NCBI GenBank assembly: GCA_949152475.1
Contig: OX424564.1
Location: 37,198,165-37,262,164, forward strand
Source of the DNA: Terebella lapidaria
Taxonomy: Eukaryota > Annelida > Polychaeta > Terebellida > Terebellidae
Reading direction: 5' to 3'
Length of the DNA: 64,000 bases
The notes beneath the pieces are model-generated. The model saw only the letters and a program-made list of their open reading frames with translations. It did no database searches and was not told where the DNA came from. Shown here in pieces: positions 23,201 through 33,377 of this stretch; within the stretch, counting starts at the first letter, position 1, and each line of letters opens with the position of its first letter. The translations under genes and the position numbers were made by a program.

Positions 23201-26200
23201 GTGTCTCCAAGTATTGATTCTATTATGTAGGGGCAGGTGCCAATAGACCCACAGCTTGCCGTGGTTACCAGCTGGTTAGGTTCCAGGCCTGGGGGAGGAG
23301 GGGGGGGGGGGTGAAGTGGGGGTCAAGTACTTGGCTGGTGAAAAATTAACCAAATTAATTTATCAATACCAGATCTAAATATATAAGGTATTTATTGTCA
23401 AATCTCTAGATTTGGCTAGATAGAGCCTTTAGAAGTCTCCAATGGTCAGATCAATGTTGATTAATCCCTTTTAAGAGCAATCAGTATTCATTATTAAAAG
23501 CCATTCAAGTTGTTCCAGGGCAATGCTGCATACTGAGATCTACATTTTGTATGTGAATGACAATTGGGACAGTCCACACTGAGTCATTGTATCATGTTTA
23601 TGATATTGATCATTATAAGCATGATAAGGGAGACATTGGGCATAACAGCTGGTTGTCTGTAACCTTTCACAGCCTTCTCAAGTGTTTAGCTTTAATATAT
23701 TGATCATATTGGCGAAAATTTGTACCATCCTTTCTAAAATACACATGAATTATGTATCAACTGATGGGCTTCTTTTGAATTTACAAATTATTTTTTGACT
23801 GATAAAGTCGTTGTCATTGAAAATTCTCATCCAGGCTGTATCATGAGTGCTTAAAGCAAACAGCTACCAATCCCACCCTGAATGACTGTGATCATTCGTC
23901 TGCACCTTAAATTCAAATCACTCAGCCACCTCCGACACCGCATTGCTTTTCTGCTTGCAGTGCCATTCGACCTCTGTCCGTCTTCTTTTGCCGAGCAGTG
24001 TTTTTTGTCGGTGGTTTCCACTGGGTGACCATCAAGGGCCGACGAGTCACTTCCAAAGAGGCACCTATCCTAACAGTCGCCCCTCATTCGAGCTACCTCG
24101 ATGCAATTCTCAGCATCAAATTTGGACTTACTTCTACGGTTGCGAGAGCCGGCTCAGACGAAGTTCCGTTTTTCGGCAGTAGGTGTCCCACTGTTCACTT
24201 CCCTGTCTACTCATGCTGTACATATCTATATCTATTGTTTTCTGTTGTCATCTCTTGTTTGCTTGACCATCCGGTTATATGCTGCTTTTCCTGTATACAT
24301 GTACTTGTGTTAGATAAAGACTCTAGAGACAAGGCTTTCTCTGTATGTTCCAAAAAGTAGATGTATATTTGCTTTTCTATCAGTACTGCAAAAACTATAT
24401 TACTATTTTAATGTAAATTTAATATGATGGGATACTAGTACTAGTATGTTGTAGAAAATTATAATTCTGGTCAAAAGTTCCACAATATGAGGTTTTTGCA
24501 GTGCTGATAAAAGTTCTGCGGATTAGACACTGTACAGTCCTCGCTCGCTATCTTCATACTTTCTGTTTGTACATACATTCTGATACTTGGAACAAGTTCA
24601 AAATTTATGACGTTACCGGTAATCGTCATTATGGAGCTGTCACTGAGCACTATTGGTAATACTACAGGTAATTCGAATCCAGAATTTTCTTGTGGTTTTT
24701 TTACTGACCAAACTTTACCAGCAATATGTAGTGTACCTCCTGAACAGAGGTGGCAGTCCATCCCACGTCTTTGAATTGAACTTGTCTGTAGCCCAGTACA
24801 TGTTGTAACAGCACATGTACATATTGTACAGGTCCACAGCCTAACATGTATTTCTCATTTTGGTGATTGTGACAGCTCTATATTTCTGAACAGTTGCATG
24901 ATCATGCTTCAGTTGTACATATTGTGTGTTGGTTGTCATGGTAATGGTATGTGTGAATAAATCCAGCTTGTGCATGATGTATAACCAGTCAGTGCTTATC
25001 AGTGCCACATATCCTGTAAATATGCTGATTTTTTGTGAAATTCATGAAATCGTTTTTTTTTCATCGATGAAATTTCTCCACAGGATGCCAGGATGAGAAA
25101 ATTTCCCCCCAAAAAGACAAACACCAAACACATGCTCCCAACTACATAATTATGTACCACAATCTAAATAGAATCGTTGAAATCGACCTCACAATATTTT
25201 TTCTTCGCACATTGCTCCTCCCCCCCCCCACCCCCCCCCCCATGTGTCCTTGCTGTCTACCCATCTCCCGTTGCCATGACTGCACCAGACACATGGACTG
25301 GCCAACCTGGGCCTTTCTGCGAGGTGCGATGTTCATGTTGGGCTTCCAGTATGTCCGTGTGCGCGGTCGCCAGGCGTCCGCATCCGTGGCCCCTGTCCTG
25401 GTCGCGGCACCACATTCGTCCTTCCTAGACGGCATTGTCATCTTCATCCTGCGACACATTCCTAGTGTTGTTAGTCGCGTCGAAAACGCCCAAGCCCCCG
25501 TACTCGGCAGTACGTATTGCACTCGCACGCCCCACGGTGTAGATCTCTTGGAGTGCTTCAGTCTTCAGGATGTATAAATTACTTTGATAAGCAAATAATA
25601 ATAATAAAAAAACATTTTCTGACATGCTAACGGACATCCTGAAGGCACCTTGTATATAACTGCTGATTGGAGTTGCTGTACATAATATGCTACCTGTTTG
25701 TATCGACAATCCTTTTAATCACGTTAATTAAGGATACATGCTAATACTAGAACTGGTTACTAAGCTACTAAATCAAGCATGCTTGCCCTCACTCAGCTCA
25801 GGTGAATTCGGTTACTGACTGTGCCCAGTTCTGGAACCTGTTCCATCAATTTCCAATTGACGGTCAAAAAACTGTATGTTCATGTCATACACCTGACGAA
25901 ATCACAAGATTTACTGAAACTTATAAGGTCCTCAGTGGGTCCAGTGTACATCCATGCAGCATGTGCAATATAGTTTAACGGCCTTGAACTATTATTTCTT
26001 TTTGCTGGGTCATCCTTGAGGCTCCCTGTAATTCGGCCATTATTTTGGGACACATGGCCCGAGAAAAACATAGTTACTGGTTGAAGTGTGATAGATTGGG
26101 CATGTTGGCTGCATAGACATTGATTATAGATGGAGTAAATATCAGTGAAAAATTGGGTTGACCCGATCGGGACTCGAAGCAGGGACCGTCCGCTTCAACG

Positions 26201-29200
26201 CTTGCCGGGCGACTGGTGGAGTAGTCTATAATCAATATTTACGTGTGTTAGGGATGGACTTGAACCTCCACCTATTTTTGGGTTACCGGACCTAAGTGGG
26301 GCTTTGGTTATGTTGGAAGAACTTTTTCCTTAAATGCCTTCAACATTTTCAAGGCATCTTTATATACTTTTAGACCTTTGCGTAACATATGATATATTTA
26401 CCAATATTACAAAGAGAGTTGGTTGCATCTATTTCATATACTGCATGGGTGCAAACTGAACCCATCGGAACTTTACCTGGTGATTTCTGGTGATTTTGAT
26501 TTACAGTGTAAATAAATTGGGTCAGATGGGCATATTCGGCGTAGTGCTTGATATAGAACTTTCCAGGACTGGGCACAAATTTGACAATCAGTTATGCCCC
26601 CCTCCTTCCCACACCTCTTCAATATGCTCCATTGTGCATGTATTCGCTTGCAAATTAAAATACTATGAAATTCGTTTTCTTCCAAAAACTCCTTCATGTT
26701 CCATACATACATTTCACAATGGATTCTGTACATTTATACTGGACATGAAAAGCTTTCATCATTGGTTACACCTGACTTTTTTTCTTCAGGTTTCCGGACC
26801 TTTGGTCCGATAACCTGTTATTGTGGGTTGCGTCCGTCGCCAGTCCGTTCACATTTTAAGCTTTAAAGTTTATGGTCGAATCTTTCTGAAATTCTGCCAA
26901 AAAAATATCTTTTTTTAGATTTTCGCTTTTTTTCCCGAAATGGCTCAGTTTTGTCCTTTGCCGGCCATTTTCTCAAAAACTGTGTGATCAGTTTTGTTTC
27001 AAAAGATTCCCTTTACTAGTATGTATAGTACTTCTGTGATATGTATAAGTTTGGTTGCCATTGAATCACCGGTCTGCGCGTGGTGGCCATTTTGATTTTT
27101 TGATGGGTGGGTAAAAAAAATTTGTTTTGGCCCCATATCGCTTTACTATCCATTTTGGGCCATTTGTGGACCCAAAAAAAAATTTCCTTTGAAAAAAATT
27201 TTGGACTTTTTTCGGCACTTTTTAGCTTACCGGCCCTTTGGGCCGATAAGCTATTGTCGTGGTATTTCGTCCGTCGTCCGGCGTCCGTCGTCCGTCCGTC
27301 GTCCGGCGTCCGTCGTCCGTCCGTCGTCCGTCCGGGTCTGTAACTTTTTTTTGACATGATGAATTTCCCCATAAATTTGTCAGAACATACCTTGGGCCAG
27401 TATCTAAAGACGTTTTTAAATTTTTTTTGATTGAATCGTTTTGGCCTATTTGGCGGCCATTTTTGACGAAAAATTGCCAATTTTGGACTTTGGAGGCCAT
27501 TTTCTCAAAAACTGTCTGATCAGTTTTGAGATTTTCGTTTCAAAACATTCCTCTCATGTACCTTTATGATGTGTATAAGTTTCGTTGCCCTTGAATCGCC
27601 GGTCTGCGTGTGGCGGCCATTTTGATTTTTTGACGGGACGGCGAAAAAAAATTTTTTTGTCCCAAATCAAGTCACTATTCGTTTTGAGCCATTTCCAGCA
27701 AAAAAAAAAAAAAAAAAAAAAAAAATTTTTGGCCATTGAAAAATTTTTTGGACTTAAAAAATTTCACCCAATTTCCCTTCATAATGGGAGCTGTGCAGAG
27801 TAAACTCATAGAACACTTGAAGATAGAGCCTAAGTATTGGCACATTCAAATGGGAAATCATATATTGTGGTTTGGGTTATGACCTTGAATTTGACCTTCA
27901 ATGACCTTGGAAGATCAAAACGACCTTTTTTGTCGAAAAATGGCCAATTTTGGATTTTTGATGGCCATTTTCTCAAAAACTGTCTGATCAGTTTTGAGAT
28001 TTTTGTTTTAGAACATTTCCCTCATGTACCTCTATGATGTGTATGAGATTCGTTGCCCTTGAATCGCCGGTCTGCGTGTGGCGGCCATTTTGATTTTTTG
28101 ACGGGTCGGCTAAAATTTTTTTTTTGTCTCAAATCAAGTCACTATTCAATTCGAGCCATTTCCAGCAAAAAAAAACAATTTTTTTTTTTTGGCCATTGAA
28201 AAATTTGTTGGACTTAAAAAATTTCACCCAATTTTTCCTTCATAATGGGAGCTGTGCGGAGTAAACTCATAGAAGACTTCAAAATAGAGCCTAAGTATTG
28301 GCACATTCAAATGGGAAATCATATATTGCGGTTTGAGTGATGACCTTGGATTTGACCTTCAATGACCTTGAAAGGTCAAAAACGATGAATTTTGTCTTTG
28401 GTGGCCAATTTGTCAAAATCTATTCAGACAGTTTTTCTCAAAATAATGTATAAGATTCTCTTTATCTACCTTTGTGATGTGTCACTTGATTTCGTATTAT
28501 AGTCCATGCAGAAAATGTGTTTCCAGCAACATTTACGAACATGTTTTGACAATTAGAGTTCAAGATCAGTGTAACAATTTATATGTTGGAAAATCAATAC
28601 TCTGAGTTTCTCATGATTGCCGGTAAGCTACAGCACCCTTGGTGCTATGTTTTCCTTCATAATGGGAGCTGCCGCCACAGTACTCATAGAACGCTTGAAG
28701 ATAGAGCTTGGATATTGGCACTTTCAAATAGAAAGTCATATATGGCGATTTGTATGGCGATCTTGAATTTGACTTTTGATGACCTTGAAAGGTCAACACA
28801 GCCGGTTGTGTGTAAAAAATGCCCAAATTTGCTTCTACAGACAAAATGCTTGTAGATAGAGCTTATGTCTGCATTATGAGCATATAGGAATTCGTATATG
28901 GAACATCACTTACTAATGATGACCTTGAGCTTGATTTTGGATGACCTTGAGTGCTAAATGTCTGACGTGAAGTTACACCTGACATTGAATGTGTGTTAGC
29001 CGCTACAGACAAAATGGTTAAGCTAATGGCGACTCTTACGGTGAGGCTGAACTTGACCAAGATGGCCTTGACTGGTGAATTTCGAGGTCATCTCTGCAAT
29101 GGTCAGAACTAAAATTGTCTGGTAACCTATTTTAGCCGTTGGGTTAATTTTTTTATGGGCAAGTATCCATCAAATTTATTATGTAGTAGTATCAGGAGAA

Positions 29201-32200
29201 AATGACTCTTTTAAAAAGACTAAACTATAAGAGAAACTATCACTTTATTTTACATCATGTATTCATAAAAGTCATTCCAAAATCACAATACATGTATTTA
29301 CAAAAAGGTCCTACTTATGCACAAACTGTTGACTCATACTGTAAACCCATTAATGTTCGCTACCTTTCTAGTTTTGCAGATTTCGCTCCTTGAACAAAAT
29401 TCCGAACTTTAATGAATGTATTGAAAATTACATGAAAATGAACAAGACCCAAATTTAAATGGTTGGCGAACAGTCAATATTCCAGAAACTCGAACATTAA
29501 TGGGAGTCAATTTAAATGGGTTCACAGTAATATAATGGTGGTGAAAATAATTGATATGTTTTGTATTACCATAAAACTTTTGTGTTACATTTCAGTTTTT
29601 CTCATTTCTATTTCTCCTGTATTCAATGTTCAGTTCTCTTTTCATGGTGTTTACTGCATGTATCTTTCTAGATGTGCTGTTTTACGGTTGAACTTTGGGA
29701 ATATCAATACATAATATAACATGGATAATGACTTCAATATTCAGACTTGTATAAAGTGCATATTTATGTACCCATGTCATAATCATTGTAGTTTTACAAG
29801 ATGATGGTAATAAAGTTGAAATAACTAGAAAATATTAATCAGCTGTTAATATAGCTAAAATAGGATTTAAAAAAAAACTATTATAAATATAGTGTGTCTA
29901 CTGTCACGTATCATATTATATCCATTTCCAAATACTCTCTATTTTCATCTGTCGCCAGCGTTGACAAACTTCACACAGCCAGTGCTCGTATCCCGAGAGG
30001 ATCCTAACTCTCGACAGAATACGATCAAAGAGATCAACCGGCGCGCAAACTCCGGAGGTGCCTGGCCACAGGTGCTCATCTTTCCAGAGGGCACCTGCAC
30101 GAACCGGTCCTGTCTCATCGCATTCAAACCAGGTAAGGTCACCATATGTAGGGGGCAACACGGAGTATTAGCTTTTCTCTTCTGGGTTTCCCACATGTTT
30201 TCTGATACAGAAAAAGAGAAATCCTCTGTAATGATGTGAACGTTTATCTAATGTATGATTTTACATTATGGATGTGCCGTATGGAACATAATGTATGTTG
30301 TGTTTACATTGTTGTCTGTGAGTTATTGAAATGTTTCCTGTTGCTATGGTACCCAGGCGCATTTTACCCAGGAGCTCCTGTTCAGCCGGTCTGCATCAAG
30401 TACCCCAACCGACTGGTCAGTAGCAGTTAATACACTGTCCAATTTAAAGTCTCACTTCAATTCCGATATATTTTCGTACCGGTATATGTATTAACTATAT
30501 TTTAGTACCCGGTACACTTAGTTGTGGTGTTCCATTCACTAAATGTCTCAGTTTTCTATACCATTTACCAAGTGATGGAGTTTTAAGGAAGTTGTACATT
30601 TACTTCCAACATATACAATACACCTTTATATGATATTTATTTCTCTAGGACACTGTGTCATGGACGTGGGATGGACCGGGAGCGTAAGTCCGGAAATGTT
30701 TCAAACGTTTTCAAATTTGAGTTTTCAGATCGGTTAGAATGTTTAGAAAATATACAGATCTTTAATGCTTGGTTACTTGTACTTCGAATCTAAATTTATA
30801 CAGTCATGCGTGTATCTACATAGAAAAAAACATGGTTTATATTTGAATCATTGCAGGTTTTCTGTTCTATGGATGACGCTCTGCCAGTTCCACACCGCTT
30901 GCGAGATCGAGGTCAGAGTTCACACTAAGCTTTATTGTTTTCATTTTTTTTGTAAAATTTATATACATTTATTATGATTACGTATGACTTTGGGTGTATT
31001 TCCGGAAATTGTGGTTCTGTAGTATGAAAAATCGTAGTATTTCTGCCTACATACATCTAAATCGTGATTTACGAATTTTTATAAATTTGTCTTCTTTGAT
31101 CTCACACTTCGAAAGTTACGTTGATATATATGTATAAATATATGCATCAATTAACCAATATAATATAGCAAGATGGAATAAATGACACTAAATATTGCTT
31201 TAAAGAAAGCGTATCAACATTATACCGGTAATTGTCAACTGACTTCCGGATCACAAGTTCACAGAACCAACTATCCCACCCCCGTAGAAAGAAGATGCTG
31301 TTCCCTAGAACTGAATAAATCATGTCTTACAATCTTTTTTGATGTTCATTTCTCATTTCAGTTCTTGGACGTCCATGTTCCAACCGAGGCCGAGAAACAG
31401 GATCCTCGGCTGTTTGCAAAAAACGTCCAAGACAAGATGGCAAAGTAAGTCACATCTGGTACTGTGCTGTGGGGGTGGGCCAAAATGTATTCACTGTCAT
31501 TGACTATATAACCATTGATACAGTGTTCACATCACATCGGGGATCGATGACTTTTCTGAATGTGATCCAATTTGTAACATATTTTCCAAGTATTGAGTTG
31601 ATAAATGTCTTGCTTTCATGTTAAAATTGTCACTGAAAATTAGTTGCTCAGTTTGTGGCCAAGTGTAAATGTATTGGGTTTTCCCAGGGCTCTGGACATC
31701 CCGACCACTGACCACACATTTGAAGACTGTCGACTGATGTTGTACGCATCCAAGCTCAACTTTCCCGCGGCCTCGGGGCTCGTCGAGTTCCAAAAACTCA
31801 GCAAAAAACTTGGGTGAGTATCTGACAATGGTCCATGGAATTCAAGTACTTTGCAATATACTATGATGAGAAATCTTACTCAATATTGATAAATAAATTT
31901 TAATAAAAGTTATGTTATGACTTTGCCTGTCAGTATGAGCTATGACAACTTGAAGGAACACCTGAAGAAGTTTACGATGATCGCGCAGGACAACAAGGGC
32001 CATGTTACTTTGGATGAGTTTGCCAAGTTTTTAGAGCTGCCGGTGTCGGATACGCTCAGAGAGATGTTTGAACTCTATGATAGGGTAAGTTTTCTGCCGT
32101 GGCGATACTGCTAATAGCTATATTATGCTACATATCAGTTGTTGTCATGTTGCATTGTATTAGGTGTACAAAAATATGAAATGTTGAATGAAAAAACCAT

Positions 32201-33377
32201 AATGATTTACAGTACTGTGATGATAATGATTTACAGTACTGTGATGATAATGATTTACAGTACTGTGATGATGAAGTTTGAATAAATACAACGTAACTTC
32301 AATATAACCCACCAACATGATTCACGCATGATTAATAGACTCTGATACATTTTTGCGCTGTTTCCCCACAGGACGGCTCGGGGACGATAGATTTCCGGGA
32401 GTATGTCATCGGGCTCCACGTCGTCGCAAAACCTGCAAACTCGGAGGATATGATCAAGTTTGCATTCGAGGTCTGTGTTGAACGGAAATTAGATCTAATT
32501 TTTTGTCAAAATTATTGTAATGATATAATGTACATGCAAATTTATTTAATGATACTTTAGATTACTGTATTGATACAAACATAATGATACATACCTAATT
32601 AATGATACAGTACAATTTAAATATACCTAAGATTATTGTAATGATACCAACGTAATGATACATACGAAATTTACGATACAGTAACATTTGATATCATGAA
32701 AATGAGTTTGTTGGCCTGAGTGGTATCAGTTGAGATGTAATACATCTTCATGTACATGATGTATCTATTTTGTGACTACTGTTTGTTGTCTCAGGTGTTC
32801 GACTCGGGCAATAAAGGCTACATCACGGAGACAGAATTGTCAGAGATTCTACACAACGCCTTCGGGATGGAACAGACAGATGTCGCCAAACTTTTTGCTC
32901 AAGTCGATGCTGACAGTGACAACAAAATCACCTTTGGTACTTATATAAATGTATTTCATGCATATTTGTTTCTCAATAAAAACTTATAGTGATATTATAA
33001 TACCTGTTAAATTGAATGAATATATTAGAAGCACTGGTAGCTTACTATTTGAGAGAGGGAACAATGTTTTAGTACCAGTATATTTAAATCAAGCACCTGA
33101 TGACAGAAACTCATCAATCACTAGAGCATGTTCTTGTTTGAAAATAAGTTTGACCAGAGTAAATGACTTCCCCAGACCTCTGTGAGGCATAAATTGTCTG
33201 AACTCATCCCTTACAGACGAGTTTAAGCAATACGCAGAGAAGCGGCCAGAGTATGCTCGACTATTCATGTCGTACCAACAGCTGCAAGCCACACAGACAG
33301 AACAGGAGGCCCTGCGCCTGTCTCAGGAGTGGGGGGTTCCACAGGCCAACGGAAATCCCAAGGTCAAGGACGAATGA
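20106..33377 (+). CDS. LPCAT1/2-like: Lysophospholipid acyltransferase with C-terminal EF-hands, 13 exons plus an alternative exon 3
   Basis: This ER-membrane enzyme would transfer an acyl group from acyl-CoA to lysophospholipids (Lands cycle; PAF synthesis in LPCAT2). The splice model is 20106-20231, 21030-21172, 23961-24178 or 25289-25509, 29959-30132, 30357-30415, 30649-30683, 30857-30911, 31362-31444, 31688-31813, 31934-32084, 32372-32470, 32795-32936, 33217-33377. All junctions are GT-AG and phases agree. It gives 523 residues (524 with the other exon 3), close to human LPCAT1 (534) and LPCAT2 (544). Visible features are NPFVH, a membrane segment in exon 2, HX4D in exon 3, FPEGTCTNRS in exon 4, YPGAPVQPV in exon 5, EF-hand loops in exons 10-13, and a C-terminal KVKDE that fits the KXKXX ER-retrieval pattern. 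An upstream in-frame ATG exists at 19,989, but 20,106 gives the family-like start. Confidence 0.92.
20232..21029 (+). other. Intron 1
   Basis: AT-rich intron with no gene or repeat recognised. Confidence 0.8.
21030..21172 (+). CDS. Acyltransferase exon 2 (membrane segment)
   Basis: The acceptor TTTTACAG lies just before 21,030 and the donor is CG|GTAGGT, phase 2. It encodes a hydrophobic stretch (VPIRLLIMFILLVMGW) followed by PMTGWRR. The latter matches the TGWRR that precedes the catalytic domain in LPCAT2. Confidence 0.9.
21173..23960 (+). other. Intron 2
   Basis: AT-rich intron containing one MITE (22,025-22,234) and a G-run near 23,294-23,311. Nothing else was recognised. Confidence 0.8.
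22025..22234. mobile_element. 210-bp MITE with internal CCGCAAAATTAAAT repeats
   Basis: The ends are inverted copies of TACTGTAAACGT (left TACTGTAAACGTAC, right GAACGTTTACAGTA), inside a TA context. The body holds several copies of CCGCAAAATTAAAT, one in inverse form near the left end (GCGGTGGATTTATTTCGCGG). It has no coding capacity. Confidence 0.8.
23961..24178 (+). CDS. Exon 3a: LPCAT1-like catalytic core
   Basis: This 218-nt exon starts after CTGCTTGCAG and ends before GTAGGT, entering in phase 2 and leaving in phase 1. It encodes VGGFHWVTIKGR and LTVAPHSSYLDAI, carrying the HX4D acyltransferase motif (HSSYLD). The wording is closest to vertebrate LPCAT1 (GGFH..., TLAPHSSYFDAI, recalled from memory). 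It is one of two alternatives with exon 3b and shares about one third of its residues with it. Confidence 0.9.
24179..25288 (+). other. Intron between exons 3a and 3b
   Basis: About 1.1 kb, with a long C-rich tract (about 25,219-25,241) that forms part of a polypyrimidine region 50-70 nt upstream of the exon 3b acceptor. It could bind splicing regulators such as PCBP or PTB proteins. That is inference. Confidence 0.6.
25289..25509 (+). CDS. Exon 3b: LPCAT2/4-like catalytic core (alternative to 3a)
   Basis: This 221-nt exon starts after TGCACCAG and ends before GTACGT, with the same phases as exon 3a and one extra codon. It encodes FLRGAMFMLGF, LVAAPHSSFLDGI and PSVVSRVENAQAPVLG. These stretches resemble LPCAT2 and LPCAT4 (AAPHSTFFDGI, PSMVSRNENAQVPLIG, recalled from memory) rather than LPCAT1. 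The HX4D motif is HSSFLD. Splicing both 3a and 3b gives a stop at 25,426-25,428, and skipping both gives a stop at 30,005-30,007. The frame therefore allows only one of them per mRNA. Confidence 0.88.
26150..26230 (-). mobile_element. tRNA-like SINE remnant
   Basis: On the minus strand the segment contains CTTCGAGTCCCGATC, close to a pol III B box, after a GC-rich clover-like stretch. No convincing A box or full acceptor stem is present, so it is more likely a SINE or tRNA remnant than a tRNA gene. Confidence 0.35.
26788..27223 (+). mobile_element. Hairpin-headed repeat family, truncated copy
   Basis: It starts with a 29-bp hairpin (26,788-26,816: AGGTT/AACCT outer stem, CGGACC/GGTCCG inner stem, TTT loop) followed by TGCGTCCGTCGCC. 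It shares the internal GGCCATTTTCTCAAAAACTG motif with the following copy, which begins before this one reaches an end. Confidence 0.7.
27224..29147 (+). mobile_element. Hairpin-headed repeat family, long copy
   Basis: It starts with a 29-bp hairpin at 27,224-27,252 (AGCTTA/TAAGCT and CGGCCC/GGGCCG stems), then a CGTCCGTCGTCCG-rich stretch (27,268-27,336). Internal units with GGCCATTTTCTCAAAAACTG follow (about 27,500 and 27,960), then TGACCTTGAATTTGACCTT-type units. It ends near GGTAACCTATTTTAGCCGTT and a T-run. There is no coding capacity and the class is unknown. Confidence 0.7.
29959..30132 (+). CDS. Acyltransferase exon 4
   Basis: The acceptor is TGTCGCCAG and the donor CCAG|GTAAGG. It encodes QPVLVSREDPNSR and the second catalytic/acyl-acceptor motif FPEGTCTNRSC. 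It fits both exon 3a and exon 3b in frame. Confidence 0.9.
30357..30415 (+). CDS. Acyltransferase exon 5
   Basis: It encodes AFYPGAPVQPVCIKYPNRL, the PG-PVQP substrate-binding motif of the family. The acceptor is TACCCAG and the donor CTG|GTCAGT. Confidence 0.9.
30649..30683 (+). CDS. Acyltransferase exon 6 (35 nt)
   Basis: A small exon encoding DTVSWTWDGPGA, matching the DT-TWTWQGPGA region of LPCAT1. The acceptor is TTCTCTAG and the donor GC|GTAAGT. Confidence 0.88.
30857..30911 (+). CDS. Acyltransferase exon 7
   Basis: It encodes FSVLWMTLCQFHTACEIE, matching the WLTLCQFH region of LPCAT1. The acceptor is CATTGCAG and the donor GAG|GTCAGA. Confidence 0.88.
31362..31444 (+). CDS. Acyltransferase exon 8
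   Basis: It encodes FLDVHVPTEAEKQDPRLFA and the following NVQDKMAK, equivalent to the EFLPV-P-EEEK region of the family. The donor is AA|GTAAGT, phase 2. Confidence 0.88.
31688..31813 (+). CDS. Acyltransferase exon 9
   Basis: It encodes IPTTDHTFEDCRLMLY and GLVEFQKLSKKLG. The TDHTFEDCRLM stretch resembles LPCAT2. The donor is GG|GTGAGT. Confidence 0.88.
31934..32084 (+). CDS. Acyltransferase exon 10
   Basis: It encodes HVTLDEFAKFLELPVSD and FELYDR, the start of the EF-hand region; the last Asp is position 1 of the next calcium-binding loop. The donor is AGG|GTAAGT. Confidence 0.88.
32201..32272. repeat. 24-bp repeat, three exact copies
   Basis: AATGATTTACAGTACTGTGA followed by TGAT repeats three times in intron 10. 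Each unit contains the palindrome TACAGTACTGTA minus its last base. Confidence 0.9.
32372..32470 (+). CDS. Acyltransferase exon 11 (EF-hand)
   Basis: With the end of exon 10 it gives the canonical 12-residue EF loop DRDGSGTIDFRE, followed by YVIGL as in LPCAT2. Intact D1, D3, S5, D9 and E12 suggest calcium binding. Confidence 0.88.
32795..32936 (+). CDS. Acyltransferase exon 12 (EF-hands)
   Basis: It encodes a degenerate loop (DSGNKGYITETE, Gly at position 3) and the first ten residues of a better loop (DADSDNKITF) completed by exon 13. The donor GTACTT is weak. Confidence 0.85.
33217..33377 (+). CDS. Acyltransferase exon 13 (C-terminus and stop)
   Basis: It begins DEFKQYAEKRPEYARLF, completing an EF loop with exon 12, and ends KVKDE before TGA at 33,375-33,377. 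Lysines at -3 and -5 fit the KXKXX COPI retrieval pattern. Vertebrate LPCATs use KKXX-type tails. Confidence 0.88.

Larger units (their letters stand above)
25510..29958 (+). other. Intron 3b to 4, repeat-rich
   Basis: It holds a possible tRNA-like fragment (about 26,150-26,230) and two hairpin-headed repeat elements (26,788-29,147). The remainder is AT-rich with no gene seen. Confidence 0.7.

Noticed and set aside
25289-25509. Exon 3b as a fragment of a second, tandem acyltransferase gene
   Set aside because: No other duplicated exons flank it, and its splice phases match exon 3a exactly at both ends, which fits an alternative exon better than a gene remnant.
26150-26230. tRNA gene on the minus strand
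   Set aside because: Only a B-box-like stretch is present. A box, anticodon arm and acceptor stem could not be assembled.
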